In this document: piece by piece, positions 35,147 through 43,386 of the stretch | Position numbering within the stretch: the first letter of the stretch is position 1 | Layout of the letters: each line of letters opens with the position of its first letter | DNA from: Pseudomonas fluorescens | GTDB taxonomy: Bacteria; Pseudomonadota; Gammaproteobacteria; Pseudomonadales; Pseudomonadaceae | NCBI RefSeq assembly: GCF_902497775.2 | Contig: NZ_OZ024668.1 | Span: 3,123,826 to 3,187,825 of the forward strand | Direction of reading: 5' to 3' | Length of the DNA: 64,000 bases | Position numbers and translations under genes: made by a program | The notes under the pieces: generated by a model | Databases searched by the model: none | Told to the model about the DNA's origin: nothing | What the model saw: the letters and a program-made list of their open reading frames with translations, nothing else

Positions 35147-35188
35147 TTTAGCTATTGACGAAACTTTAGCTTGACGCTAAATATTAGC
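35147..35188 (+). promoter_or_regulatory. Promoter/operator of the polysaccharide-lyase-like gene with S24-repressor-type palindrome
   Basis: A possible promoter is TTGACG (35155-35160), 17 bases, TAAATA (35178-35183). The palindrome TTTAGC-ttgac-GCTAAA (35165-35181) overlaps the -10 region and is the same dyad as the one upstream of the S24 repressor (30607-30623). Two more half-sites flank it: TTTAGC at 35147-35152 and TTAGC at 35184-35188. Binding would block polymerase. Confidence 0.6.
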
Positions 35189-35243
35189 TCAAGCCCACTT
35201 CCATTTCAGAGAGGGCCCACATCCAAAACCGAAGGAGAAACAC

Positions 35244-35930
35244 ATGAGCGTCAATATCGACCGACTCACCATCACCACCCCGGTGCCCAAGTCCAGCACC
35301 GACCCCACCGCCCTGGAACTGCCCGGCGCCCAGGCGCTTGAACTACTGCCACAGGTGATCGCCACCTTGAGCGATGGTTCGGTGCGCTTCACTGCGCCGA
35401 CCAAGGGCGCCTCAAGCAAAAGCACCCAGCGCACCCGCTGCGAGTGGAAAGAAGCCACCTACTGGTCACTCAGCAGCGCCGCCAAACACCACAACCATCA
35501 GACCATGAGCCTGACCAAGGTCAACTCGGCGCAGAAGGTGGTGATCTCGCAATTGCATGTCAAAAACGACGACAGCCCGGCGGTCAAGGTGTTCTGGAAC
35601 AAGGGCAAGATCACGTATGGTTTTCGCCAGAGCTACAACCAGGCCGCCCCGGCCAGCGTCACCCTGCACGCCAATGTGCCGCTGGGCGCGACGTTCGAGA
35701 TCATCCTCGATGTCACCGCCGAGGGCGTGGTCACCCTCGCCGCCACCTGCAATGGCAGCACCGGCAGCAGCGGCCCGCTGCAGATGGATTCCAGCTGGAA
35801 CAGCCGCACTTTCAACTTCCATGGCGGGGTCTACAACCAACTCGACTACAGCGACAGCACACCTGCCACCGACGGTTCCATCTGCATTATCAGCGCACTG
35901 GCTATTGGGCATCAGTCAATAAAAGCCTGA
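35244..35930 (+). CDS. Polysaccharide lyase family 7-like protein (alginate lyase-like)
   Basis: The 228-residue protein has the pattern of family 7 alginate lyases: an Arg-rich strand RTRCEWKEATYW where active enzymes have R(T/S)E-R, the QLH version of the QIH motif (VVISQLHVKNDDSPAV), and FNFHGGVYNQLDY in place of YFKAGVYNQ. The length fits a single jelly-roll catalytic domain. No signal peptide is visible (start MSVNIDRLTITTPVPKSS), which is odd for a lyase acting outside the cell. A ribosome site (AAGGAG) precedes the ATG. Upstream lies the S24-type palindrome. It is followed by the unknown gene at 36088. Cleavage of alginate is likely but unproven. Confidence 0.82.
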   Translation: MSVNIDRLTITTPVPKSSTDPTALELPGAQALELLPQVIATLSDGSVRFTAPTKGASSKSTQRTRCEWKEATYWSLSSAAKHHNHQTMSLTKVNSAQKVVISQLHVKNDDSPAVKVFWNKGKITYGFRQSYNQAAPASVTLHANVPLGATFEIILDVTAEGVVTLAATCNGSTGSSGPLQMDSSWNSRTFNFHGGVYNQLDYSDSTPATDGSICIISALAIGHQSIKA

Positions 35931-36087
35931 ACACTTCGGAAGGACCCACTGTGTCATCTTGCGTGGTGCGCAACAACTTCACGTACACATTGCGCGCCGC
36001 GCACTACGCACTAGTTGCTCATCGAAAGTCTACCCTGCGACAGTTCGATTGCACCGTTCAGGGTGCACACTTCATAAGGAGATGGAC

Positions 36088-36864
36088 ATGAGCAATATTA
36101 ATATCCGCAACATTGTGCAAAACTGGGTAAGCAGCGGCGCGTCATCTTACGACCTTAAAACACCGGGGGATACCGATCAATCTGCCGCGACAGCCCGAGG
36201 TGTATTTCTGGGGTACGACAGTACAGACCCCCAAGCCTCTGGCATTGCCATCTATACGGATGCACAAAACCTGCCTACAGCGCTGGCCAGCATCATGAAC
36301 CATGTGCAGATTCGGGCCGACTTCCACCCTGCCAACACCTCCCCGGATAAACTGGCTGCAGCCTTTAGCCAGTACATCAATGAAATGGACAAATGCCCCT
36401 TTGTCCATCTCAACTCGAACGAAAGCACAAAACAAGTCTTCCACAGCAAAGACTACAACCTGCTCATTGACCAAATCAGCAATTTGTACAGCAGCTTGGG
36501 TTCACAAGATCTCGACAAGATTAAAAAGTCGATCACCGACATGGCCAAATCCGTATTTGGTCAAAAAAGCTCAGAACAATGGAAAAACCTGTTCAGCCAA
36601 TCCACGCTGGACATGAGCGATCCGCACAACCCGAAACTCTATATTTATTACACCTCGCTACATATGTTCCATCAGCAGAACGGAAAATCAGATGTGCAAG
36701 AGCAGGACTATGAAGTGCGCATGACGACCTACCTGGTCTTACCGGACCAGATCAAGACTTATGCATCGTCGTTGGCCAACCTGGATAAGAAATCCGTCGA
36801 TGATTGGTCCAGGTCTTCGACTTCGCCTGAAGATCCCGGGGTGAAACTCTGCTTCCTGAAGTAA
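36088..36864 (+). CDS. Protein of unknown function in the lyase/protease cluster
   Basis: The 258-residue protein starts MSNINIRNIVQNWVSS at an ATG 6 bases after AAGGAG; another ATG lies 6 bases earlier, too close to the ribosome site. No signal peptide or membrane segment is seen. The sequence is rich in Ser, Asp and Lys, with FLGYDSTDPQASGIAIYTDA near residue 33 and LYIYYTSLHMFHQQNGKS near 190. Base composition is visibly richer in A/T than the neighbouring polyamine genes, suggesting acquisition. I recognise no family. It is flanked by the PL7-like gene and a trypsin-like protease gene on the same strand. Confidence 0.75.
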   Translation: MSNINIRNIVQNWVSSGASSYDLKTPGDTDQSAATARGVFLGYDSTDPQASGIAIYTDAQNLPTALASIMNHVQIRADFHPANTSPDKLAAAFSQYINEMDKCPFVHLNSNESTKQVFHSKDYNLLIDQISNLYSSLGSQDLDKIKKSITDMAKSVFGQKSSEQWKNLFSQSTLDMSDPHNPKLYIYYTSLHMFHQQNGKSDVQEQDYEVRMTTYLVLPDQIKTYASSLANLDKKSVDDWSRSSTSPEDPGVKLCFLK

Positions 36865-36875
36865 TTCGCCTCACC

Positions 36876-36893
36876 GGCGCCCCCCGGGGCGCC
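36876..36893 (+). terminator. GC hairpin between the unknown gene and the protease gene
   Basis: GGCGCCCC-cc-GGGGCGCC is a perfect palindrome 12 bases after the stop of the unknown gene and 8 bases before the AAGGAG of the protease gene. It could terminate or attenuate read-through; no T run follows. Confidence 0.45.
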
Positions 36894-36915
36894 CTCTAGC
36901 AAAGGAGTGACAGGG

Positions 36916-37806
36916 ATGACCATTCACCGCAAAAACTGGCAAGTGACTGACGCGACTGAACCCTCAAGGCCAGTCGACGCTCCCCCACAGCAATCGCTCA
37001 ACACACCCGACTGGACCGAGCTTCGCCGGAAAAACGCGATTGAGCGAGGCCTGCCCGCCCCCAGCGCCGACCTACTCGGCGAAGCCGAGCCGATACACCC
37101 AGCGTTCGCACGCACTTTTGTTCCACCTGATATTTCCCGCCCGCCATATGACGCGATGTGCAAGATTTTCTACCGCAACCACGGTCAGGATTACGTCGCC
37201 AGCGGTTGGATCGTCGAGGCCAACAATGGCAAGGCCATTCTGACTTCAGGGCATGTCGTTTTTGATAAGGGACACTGGTCCAGTGATTTTTATGTCATGC
37301 GCCAATACTCAGCCGGGGACTATGCACAAGTCTTCACTGCACAACACGCAAGTACCCTGAACGGATGGATCAATCAGACCGGGCTGCGGGAGTACTGGGA
37401 CCTTGGCGCGATTATTCCGGACACCCCCGTTCCCCCATCGACACCGTCATTGCATGCGGTCTTTGACTATCAGCCCACCCAGACCCCATTCAATTTCTAC
37501 TATGACCCCGGCTACCCGGCAAAGCCGGCGAATGGTTACGATTTCAATGGCTCGTTACTGTGGCAAAGTGACGGTGATCTCTTGGAAACAAGGGTCCATG
37601 GAACTGAAGTGGTACTAAAGGCCGTCAATACGATGGAACAAGGAAGCAGTGGCAGCCCCTGGCTGGTTTACGACGCTCTGCAGAATCGCTATTACGCCGC
37701 AGGCATGCAGAGTTCTGGTGTGGAAAACTCGCAGTCTTCGTTTTCACCTTGGTTTTCCAGCAGCAACCTAATCGTCCTGCTTAAACACATTGGCATCATG
37801 ATCTAG
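36916..37806 (+). CDS. Trypsin-like (V8/S1 type) serine protease without signal peptide
   Basis: The 296-residue protein has the catalytic triad of chymotrypsin-fold peptidases: His113 in AILTSGHVVFDKG, Asp162 in EYWDLGAIIPD and Ser247 in EQGSSGSPWLVYD. The first 85 residues are polar and proline-rich with no signal peptide, so export by the general route is unlikely; they could be a pro-region. The ATG at 36916 follows AAGGAG by 9 bases; a GTG at 36907 is too close to it. It is the third gene of the PL7-like/unknown/protease cluster. Confidence 0.82.
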   Translation: MTIHRKNWQVTDATEPSRPVDAPPQQSLNTPDWTELRRKNAIERGLPAPSADLLGEAEPIHPAFARTFVPPDISRPPYDAMCKIFYRNHGQDYVASGWIVEANNGKAILTSGHVVFDKGHWSSDFYVMRQYSAGDYAQVFTAQHASTLNGWINQTGLREYWDLGAIIPDTPVPPSTPSLHAVFDYQPTQTPFNFYYDPGYPAKPANGYDFNGSLLWQSDGDLLETRVHGTEVVLKAVNTMEQGSSGSPWLVYDALQNRYYAAGMQSSGVENSQSSFSPWFSSSNLIVLLKHIGIMI

Positions 37807-38162
37807 CCAATCTCTCTGGCGGGGCCGGCTGAACCCGTTCGGCCCCCTTGAGACAAGGATTCGACAAAAACCGCTAAATGTTCGATAGACGCAGGACTCA
37901 TCAATCTGAGCTCAGCAAGCAAGCGTCCCTCAATTGAACTAAGTGCGTCGGCCTTTGAACATCCTCCGTCCCTACCCAGCACCAACCAATCCAGTGAAAT
38001 GTCGAGCGCGGTGGCGATCTGCACCAAATTTTCTACTGTTATCGGTCCCCCCTGAAGCCATCGACCGACTGAACTGGGATGCACCCCTATTTCAACGGCC
38101 AGCGCATACCGTTTGCCTCGACACTTCAGTTCAAGTGCTTGTTTCAGACGATCCTTCAGCAC
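37803..38162 (-). CDS. Xre-family HTH regulator
   Basis: The 119-residue protein contains an Xre helix-turn-helix: LAVEIGVHPSSVGRWLQGGP followed by ITVENLVQIATALDISLDWL, then a short C-terminal helical part. I choose the GTG at 38162 because AAGGAG lies about 7 bases upstream; a TTG at 38183 is inside the ribosome site region. It overlaps the convergent protease gene end by 4 bases. It may control the neighbouring protease/lyase cluster, by position only. A GGGGCCG...CGGCCCC inverted repeat (37821-37846) lies within its 3' end. Confidence 0.8.
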   Translation of the reverse strand: MLKDRLKQALELKCRGKRYALAVEIGVHPSSVGRWLQGGPITVENLVQIATALDISLDWLVLGRDGGCSKADALSSIEGRLLAELRLMSPASIEHLAVFVESLSQGGRTGSAGPAREIG

Positions 38163-38216
38163 TACTGATCTCCTTCTATTCAATCCTTGCAGAAGGGGCT
38201 CCCCTGACCACTTAGC

Positions 38217-39074
38217 TCAGTTGACCAGCTTGTTTTCGAGCCATCGGCAGAAGCTTTGTGTCAGTACATCGCCTTCACTGTTGCGATGTACCAACCACGC
38301 CCATTTGGGACCGCGAATCGCCTGGGTTGTCAGTGCAACCAGTACGCCCTCTTGCCGTGCACGCTCAGCCAGCAACTCACTTACCAATGCGATTCCCAAC
38401 CCTTGACAGGCAGCGTCAAGCAATTGCCCGGGGTCTGAAAAGTTAAGGCCATTCAATCGCTGCCCTACCTCCGAACCGCCTCGAGTATTCCAGTAGCTCC
38501 AGTCCATTTCGCGTTCGCCGTGAAGCGTAGTTCGGACATCGGCGGCAAGCTCAAGTACACCAGGATGACAAGCCGGATACAGCCGATCCTGCAACAACAC
38601 GCGAAAGCTGCAATCAGCCTGGGCGCTGATGTCATCACGTAGCGCGACGTCGATGGTCTGGGTGCTCATGTCCGGGATTTCATCGCTGGTGAACAGCCAC
38701 AGGTCCACCTCCGGGTGCAGGCGGTGAAAGTCGCCCAGGTGCGGCACCAGCCAGTGCCGGGCGAACGCCGGCGTGGTGTTGACCACCAGTTGGTTGGGCT
38801 TGCGGTACTGCTCCAGGCGGCGAATACCCACGGTCAGTTGCTGCAGCATCACCTGGGTGGTGCTGAGCAGGTCATGACCGGCATCGGTGAGCGACACACT
38901 GCGCCCTTCGCGAAAGAACAACGGTTGCTCCAGGTAGTTCTCCAGGCTGCGGATCTGTTGGCTGATCGCCGACTGGGTCAGGTGCAATTCTTCGGCAGCC
39001 TTGTGAAAACTGCCCAGGCGCGCGGCCGCTTCAAAGCCGCGCAAGGTGTTCAACGGTGGCCAGTGTTTCAGCAT
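38217..39074 (-). CDS. LysR-family regulator (GcvA-like), divergent from the agmatine genes
   Basis: The 285-residue protein starts MLKHWPPLNTLRGFEAAARL and has the HTH SFHKAAEELHLTQSAISQQI then RSLENYLEQPLFFREGR, the GcvA/AmpR-like subgroup of LysR proteins. Its effector domain ends with SFCRWLENKLVN. It is divergently transcribed from the agmatine deiminase gene with 125 bases between starts, so it probably regulates the agmatine operon and itself. Confidence 0.92.
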   Translation of the reverse strand: MLKHWPPLNTLRGFEAAARLGSFHKAAEELHLTQSAISQQIRSLENYLEQPLFFREGRSVSLTDAGHDLLSTTQVMLQQLTVGIRRLEQYRKPNQLVVNTTPAFARHWLVPHLGDFHRLHPEVDLWLFTSDEIPDMSTQTIDVALRDDISAQADCSFRVLLQDRLYPACHPGVLELAADVRTTLHGEREMDWSYWNTRGGSEVGQRLNGLNFSDPGQLLDAACQGLGIALVSELLAERARQEGVLVALTTQAIRGPKWAWLVHRNSEGDVLTQSFCRWLENKLVN

Positions 39075-39199
39075 GATCGATAAGCCCAGCTAATCATATA
39101 TCGGCAAAATCCATCGTTTGTTCAGGTGCAAAGCCCAGTTATAGCATGGACTCCCAGGCAGTCCTGCTGAAAACAATTACTTAACTTAAGGTTATTGCA

Positions 39200-40261
39200 A
39201 TGCACAACGACAACGCCAACAACAACGGCTGGTTCATGCCTGCCGAATGGGCCCGGCACGCCGCCACCTGGATGGTCTGGCCGCACAACCAGGCCCTGTG
39301 GGAGTCGACCTGGGGCGTAACCCTGGCCGATGTGCAGGTCGATTTCGCCCGGGTCGCCAACGCCATCGCCCGCTTCGAGCCGGTAAAGATGGTGGTCGAC
39401 CCCAGCGCGGTCAGCCAGGCCCGGGCGCTGTGCGGGGCCAACATCGAGCTGATCGAAATCGCCGTCAACGACAGCTGGTGCCGCGACTCCGGCCCAAGTT
39501 TCATCTGCCACCCGCAACAAGGCCTGGCCGGGGTCAGCTGGCGCTTCAATGCCTGGGGCGGCAAGTCGGCCCATGACCTCGATGAAGGCCTGGCCCGGCG
39601 CGTGCTCAATGACCTGGGCCTGCCGTGCTTCGGCAGCTTTTTGGCCAACGAAGGCGGCGCCATTCATGTCGATGGCGACGGCACGCTGATTACCACCGAA
39701 TCGGTACTGCTCAACCCCAACCGCAACCCGGGCCTGGGCAAACAGGACATCGAGGAAATCTTCCTGCGCCTGCTGGGGGTGAACAAGGTCGTCTGGCTGC
39801 CGGGCGACCCGGATTACGTCACCGGCGACATGACCGATGGCCACGTCGATGGCGTCTGCGCGTTCGCCCGGCCCGGGGTCTTGCTGGTCGATGCCACTCA
39901 CGATAAAACCTCAGTCTACGCCCAGGTGGCCAAAGACAACCGCCGCGCCCTGGAGCTGGCCACCGACGCCCGTGGCCGTGGCTTCGAGCTGATCGACCTG
40001 TACGAAGCCTCGGCTGCGGTCGATACCGACGCCGAAGTGTTCTGCGCCTCCTACACCAACTTCTACCTGTGCAACGACGCGGTGATCATGCCGGCCTACG
40101 GCATCGACGCCGACCAACAGGCGGCCGCCACCCTGCAAAAAGCCTTCCCCGGCCGCACCGTGGTGCCGGTGCAGATCAACCAGCTGGCCCACGGCGGTGG
40201 CGGCGTGCATTGCATCACCCAACAGCAACCGGCCTGGCCCCTGGCGGGAGGCAAGCGATGA
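39200..40261 (+). CDS. aguA: Agmatine deiminase
   Basis: The 353-residue protein belongs to the peptidyl-arginine-deiminase/agmatine deiminase family: WFMPAEWARHAATWMVWP at the N terminus, NDSWCRDSGPSF, FNAWGGKSAHDLDE, FLANEGGAIHVDGDGTLITT, DGHVDGVCAFARPG, and the catalytic Cys338 in GGGGVHCITQQQP. It hydrolyses agmatine to N-carbamoylputrescine and ammonia in the cytoplasm. Its stop overlaps the start of the N-carbamoylputrescine amidase gene by 4 bases, the classic aguA-aguB coupling. Confidence 0.95.
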   Translation: MHNDNANNNGWFMPAEWARHAATWMVWPHNQALWESTWGVTLADVQVDFARVANAIARFEPVKMVVDPSAVSQARALCGANIELIEIAVNDSWCRDSGPSFICHPQQGLAGVSWRFNAWGGKSAHDLDEGLARRVLNDLGLPCFGSFLANEGGAIHVDGDGTLITTESVLLNPNRNPGLGKQDIEEIFLRLLGVNKVVWLPGDPDYVTGDMTDGHVDGVCAFARPGVLLVDATHDKTSVYAQVAKDNRRALELATDARGRGFELIDLYEASAAVDTDAEVFCASYTNFYLCNDAVIMPAYGIDADQQAAATLQKAFPGRTVVPVQINQLAHGGGGVHCITQQQPAWPLAGGKR

Positions 40262-41163
40262 GCGCGCTGACCGTCGCCAGCGTGCAGTTGGCCTGTAGCT
40301 GGAACCTTGAAGACAACCTCGATAAAGCCGAACAACGGGTGCGCGAGGCGGCCTGCGCCGGAGCCAGGCTGATCCTGCTACCGGAGCTGTTCGCCACGCC
40401 CTACTTCTGCATCGAACAATGCCACTCGCACCTGGCGCTGGCCGAGCCTTACGAGCACAGCCCGCTGTTGCAGCGCTTTGCCGCCCTGGCCGCTGAGCTC
40501 AAAGTGGTGCTGCCGCTGAGCTGGTTCGAACAGGCCGGCAATGCCTACTTCAATTCGCTGACCGTGGCCGATGCCGACGGGCGCTTGCTCGGCGTCTATC
40601 GCAAAACCCACATCCCCAACGCCATCGGCTACCAGGAGAAGGAGTACTTCAGCCCCGGCGATACCGGTTTCAAGGTCTGGGACACCGCCGTCGGGCGCCT
40701 CGGCGTGGGCATCTGCTGGGATCAGTGGTTCCCTGAAACCGCCCGCTGCCTGGCCTTGCAGGGCGCAGAAATCCTCCTGTTCCCTACCGCCATCGGCTCC
40801 GAGCCCGGCGCCGCGGCGCTGGACTCACGCGATCATTGGCAACTGACCCAGCGCGGCCATGCAGCGGCCAATATCCTCCCGGTGATCACCGCCAACCGCA
40901 CCGGCGTTGAAGTGGCGCATAGCGATGCCGACCTGCACATGCGCTTTTACGGCTCGTCGTTCATCACCGACCACAAAGGCCGCCTGCTGGCCGCAGCCGA
41001 TCGCGACGCCACCTGCGTGCTGCTGGCCGAACTGGACCTGGCGCACATGCGCGAAGAGCGCCTGACCTGGGGCATCTATCGCGACCGCCGCCCGGAGATG
41101 TACGGCACGCTGTTGAGCCAGGATGGCCGTCACCCGCACACCACCTGGAGGCAAGGCGCATGA
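40258..41163 (+). CDS. aguB: N-carbamoylputrescine amidase
   Basis: The 301-residue nitrilase-superfamily enzyme carries the Glu-Lys-Cys triad: Glu in LILLPELFATPYF, Lys in YRKTHIPNAIGYQEKEYF and Cys153 in GVGICWDQWFPE. The IPNAIGYQEKEYFSPGDTG block is characteristic of N-carbamoylputrescine amidases. It converts N-carbamoylputrescine to putrescine, carbon dioxide and ammonia. It is translationally coupled to aguA and overlaps the start of the polyamine-binding-protein remnant by 4 bases. Confidence 0.95.
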   Translation: MSALTVASVQLACSWNLEDNLDKAEQRVREAACAGARLILLPELFATPYFCIEQCHSHLALAEPYEHSPLLQRFAALAAELKVVLPLSWFEQAGNAYFNSLTVADADGRLLGVYRKTHIPNAIGYQEKEYFSPGDTGFKVWDTAVGRLGVGICWDQWFPETARCLALQGAEILLFPTAIGSEPGAAALDSRDHWQLTQRGHAAANILPVITANRTGVEVAHSDADLHMRFYGSSFITDHKGRLLAAADRDATCVLLAELDLAHMREERLTWGIYRDRRPEMYGTLLSQDGRHPHTTWRQGA

Positions 41164-42163
41164 ACAGCCTGAGAACCCTGATCGCCGTTTCCCTGGCCCT
41201 GAGCTGCAGCCTGGCCGGCGCCGAAGACAAAGTGCTGCGCCTGTACAACTGGGCCGATTACTTTGCCGAAGACACCCTCAAGGACTTCACTGCCCAGACC
41301 GGCATCAAGGTCATCTACGACGTCATGGACAGCAGCGAAACCCTCGAGGCCAAGCTGCTCTCGGGCAACAGCGGCTATGACCTGATCTTCCCGAGCGACA
41401 CCGTGGCCGAGCGCCTGGCCCGCGCCGGCGCCCTGCAAAAGCTCGATCCGGGCAAACTGGAGTACCTGGCGGATATCGAGCCGGGCCTCCGGCGCCTGCA
41501 CCAGCGCTACCCCAACTCGCGCGAGAGTACCGTGCCCTACACCTGGGGCAGCATCGGCCTGACCTACAACCGCGCGGCCATCGAGCAGCGCATCGCCAAT
41601 GCCCCGGTCAACAGCCTCGACCTGTTGTTCAAGCCAGAGAACGCCGCACGGCTGGCTGACTGCGGCATTTCGATGATCGACTCCCCCGACGAAGTGCTGG
41701 CGGTGGCGCTCCATTACCTGGGCAAGGATCCACGCAGCGGCAAGGCCGACGACCTGCTCGCCGCCCGCCAGATGCTGGGGGCGATCAAGCCGTACATCCG
41801 CAAGTTCCAGTCGCAGCCGGTAAAAAGGTCGAGTTCCGCTACCACATCCCGGTGGAGGGCACGACCATCTGGATGGACAGCATGGCCATCCCCGCCGACG
41901 CCGCCCACCCGGAATACGCCTACGCTTTTATCAACTTCGTCATGCAGCCGCAGCAGATGGCGGCTATCAGTTCGTTCACCGGCTACCCCACCTCCAGCGC
42001 CAAGGCACGGCCGCTGGTCGAGCCACTGATGCGTGACAACCCGGACATCTACGTCAGCGACGAAACCTACGCGCGACTGATCCCGGGCAAAGACATTTCC
42101 CAGAAAGACATGCGCGCGCGCATGCGCACCTGGACCACCCTCAAGACTTCCTCGGCCCATTGA
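41160..42163 (+). pseudogene. Polyamine ABC transporter substrate-binding protein (PotF/SpuD-like), internal deletion and frameshift
   Basis: The first frame (41160 to about 41820) gives a signal peptide (NSLRTLIAVSLALSCSLAGA) and the polyamine-binding start EDKVLRLYNWADYFAEDTL, continuing to RKFQSQP. The family then resumes in another frame from 41822 (KKVEFRYHIPVEGTTIWMDS) to a stop at 42163. The open frame from 41160 instead runs on as nonsense to 42029. The two parts sum to about 333 codons against about 365 in the family, so roughly 94-97 bases, covering the ANGD/GYSGD-type segment, are missing at 41820/41821. The gene starts by a 4-base overlap with aguB. It cannot make a normal binding protein unless the sequence is in error. 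Confidence 0.85.
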
Positions 42164-42172
42164 GCCGACACC

Positions 42173-43303
42173 ATGAGTGCCGCACCGATGACACCCCGTC
42201 GCACCTTTCTCAAGCACTTGTCAGTAGCCACCGGCATCGCCGGCTTCGGGCTCGGCCCGCTGCGCCTGGCCATGGCCGCTGACGAGCGCTGGTTCATGCC
42301 CGAAGAAGACCAGGCCCAGCGGAGGATCTTCCTGGCCTTCGCTGCCGCCGACAACGTCTGGGAAGACCAGGCAGACGCGGTCAACACCTGCATCGCGCAA
42401 CTGGCCAGAACCATCGCCAGGTACCAGCCGGTCACCGTGCTGTGCCGTCCCGAAGACCTCAACCTGGCCCGCCAGCAATGCGGCACTAGCAATACCGAGT
42501 TCCTGCCTCTGGCACTGGATGACATCTGGATTCGCGACTACGGCGGCTGCTTCGTGATCGACGACGATGACCACAGCGCGCTGATAGACTTCAACTTCAA
42601 CGGCTGGGGCAACAAGCAACGCCACCGCAACGACAGCCGCGTGGCGGCAACGCTCAGCGCAACCCTGGGCATCCCCTACCTGCAAAGCGAGCTGACCGGC
42701 GAAGGCGGCGGCATCGAAGTGGATGGCCACGGCACGGCGATCATCACCGAAAGCTGCTGGGTCAACGCCAACCGCAACCCGGACTGGAGCCGCAGCGACG
42801 TCGAGGCTGAGCTCAAGGCTAACCTTGGCCTGCGCAAGATCATCTGGCTGCCGGGCATCAAGGGCCAGGACATCACCGATGCGCACGTCGACTTCTACGC
42901 GCGCTTCGTCAAACCGGGGGTAGTAATCGCCAACCTCGACAACGACCCGAACTCCTACGACTACCCGGTGACCCGCAAGCACCTGGACATCCTCAAGCAG
43001 GCCACCGACGCCGACGGCCGCCCCTTGACCGTGCACCTGCTGCCGCCGCCGAGCAAACTGCGCAGCAACCGCTTCACCCGCGACAACCCGGAGTTTGCCG
43101 CTGGCTACATCAACTACCTGCCGATCAATGGCGCGGTGATCGCCCCGCAGTTTGGCGACCCGCAGGCCGACCAGCACGGCAAGCAGTTGCTCACCAAGTT
43201 GTACCCGGGGCGGATCATCGAGCAGGTCAATATCGACCCGATTGCCGCCGGTGGCGGCGGGATTCATTGCGTGAGCAAGAACATGCCCGACACCCGGCAG
43301 TAA
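42173..43303 (+). CDS. Second agmatine deiminase-family protein with Tat signal peptide
   Basis: The 376-residue protein is homologous to aguA but has a twin-arginine leader: TPRRTFLKHLSVATGIAGFG then PLRLAMAADERWFMP. The catalytic parts are kept: DDIWIRDYGGCFVID, FNGWGNKQRHRND, GEGGGIEVDGHGTAIITE, AHVDFYARFVKPG and Cys366 in GGGGIHCVSKNMP. It should therefore work in the periplasm, folded before export. It follows the polyamine-binding-protein remnant by 9 bases in the same operon. Likely activity is periplasmic agmatine (or a related guanidino compound) deimination; that is inferred from the family. Confidence 0.9.
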   Translation: MSAAPMTPRRTFLKHLSVATGIAGFGLGPLRLAMAADERWFMPEEDQAQRRIFLAFAAADNVWEDQADAVNTCIAQLARTIARYQPVTVLCRPEDLNLARQQCGTSNTEFLPLALDDIWIRDYGGCFVIDDDDHSALIDFNFNGWGNKQRHRNDSRVAATLSATLGIPYLQSELTGEGGGIEVDGHGTAIITESCWVNANRNPDWSRSDVEAELKANLGLRKIIWLPGIKGQDITDAHVDFYARFVKPGVVIANLDNDPNSYDYPVTRKHLDILKQATDADGRPLTVHLLPPPSKLRSNRFTRDNPEFAAGYINYLPINGAVIAPQFGDPQADQHGKQLLTKLYPGRIIEQVNIDPIAAGGGGIHCVSKNMPDTRQ

Positions 43304-43349
43304 TCAACCAGCCGCCTTGCTCGCTTGACGGCGTGCGGCGGCAGGCCAA

Positions 43350-43375
43350 TAATAGATCGATCAGTCAGTCTATTA
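43350..43375 (+). promoter_or_regulatory. Palindromic operator upstream of the TetR gene
   Basis: TAATAGA-N12-TCTATTA forms a 26-base dyad ending 11 bases before the TetR ATG. Dyads of this kind with TAGA/TCTA arms are typical TetR-family autoregulatory sites. The dyad overlaps the expected core promoter of the TetR-RND genes. Confidence 0.6.
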
Positions 43376-43386
43376 ATGAGCCAAGC

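Noticed and set aside
30643..37806. Prophage region, suggested by the S24 repressor and Xre-type genes
   Set aside because: No phage structural, lysis, replication or integrase gene is present; the region is filled with polyamine catabolism genes.
42221..43267. 348-codon minus-strand open frame opposite the Tat-type deiminase
   Set aside because: Shadow frame lying entirely within a gene with clear catalytic motifs on the other strand.
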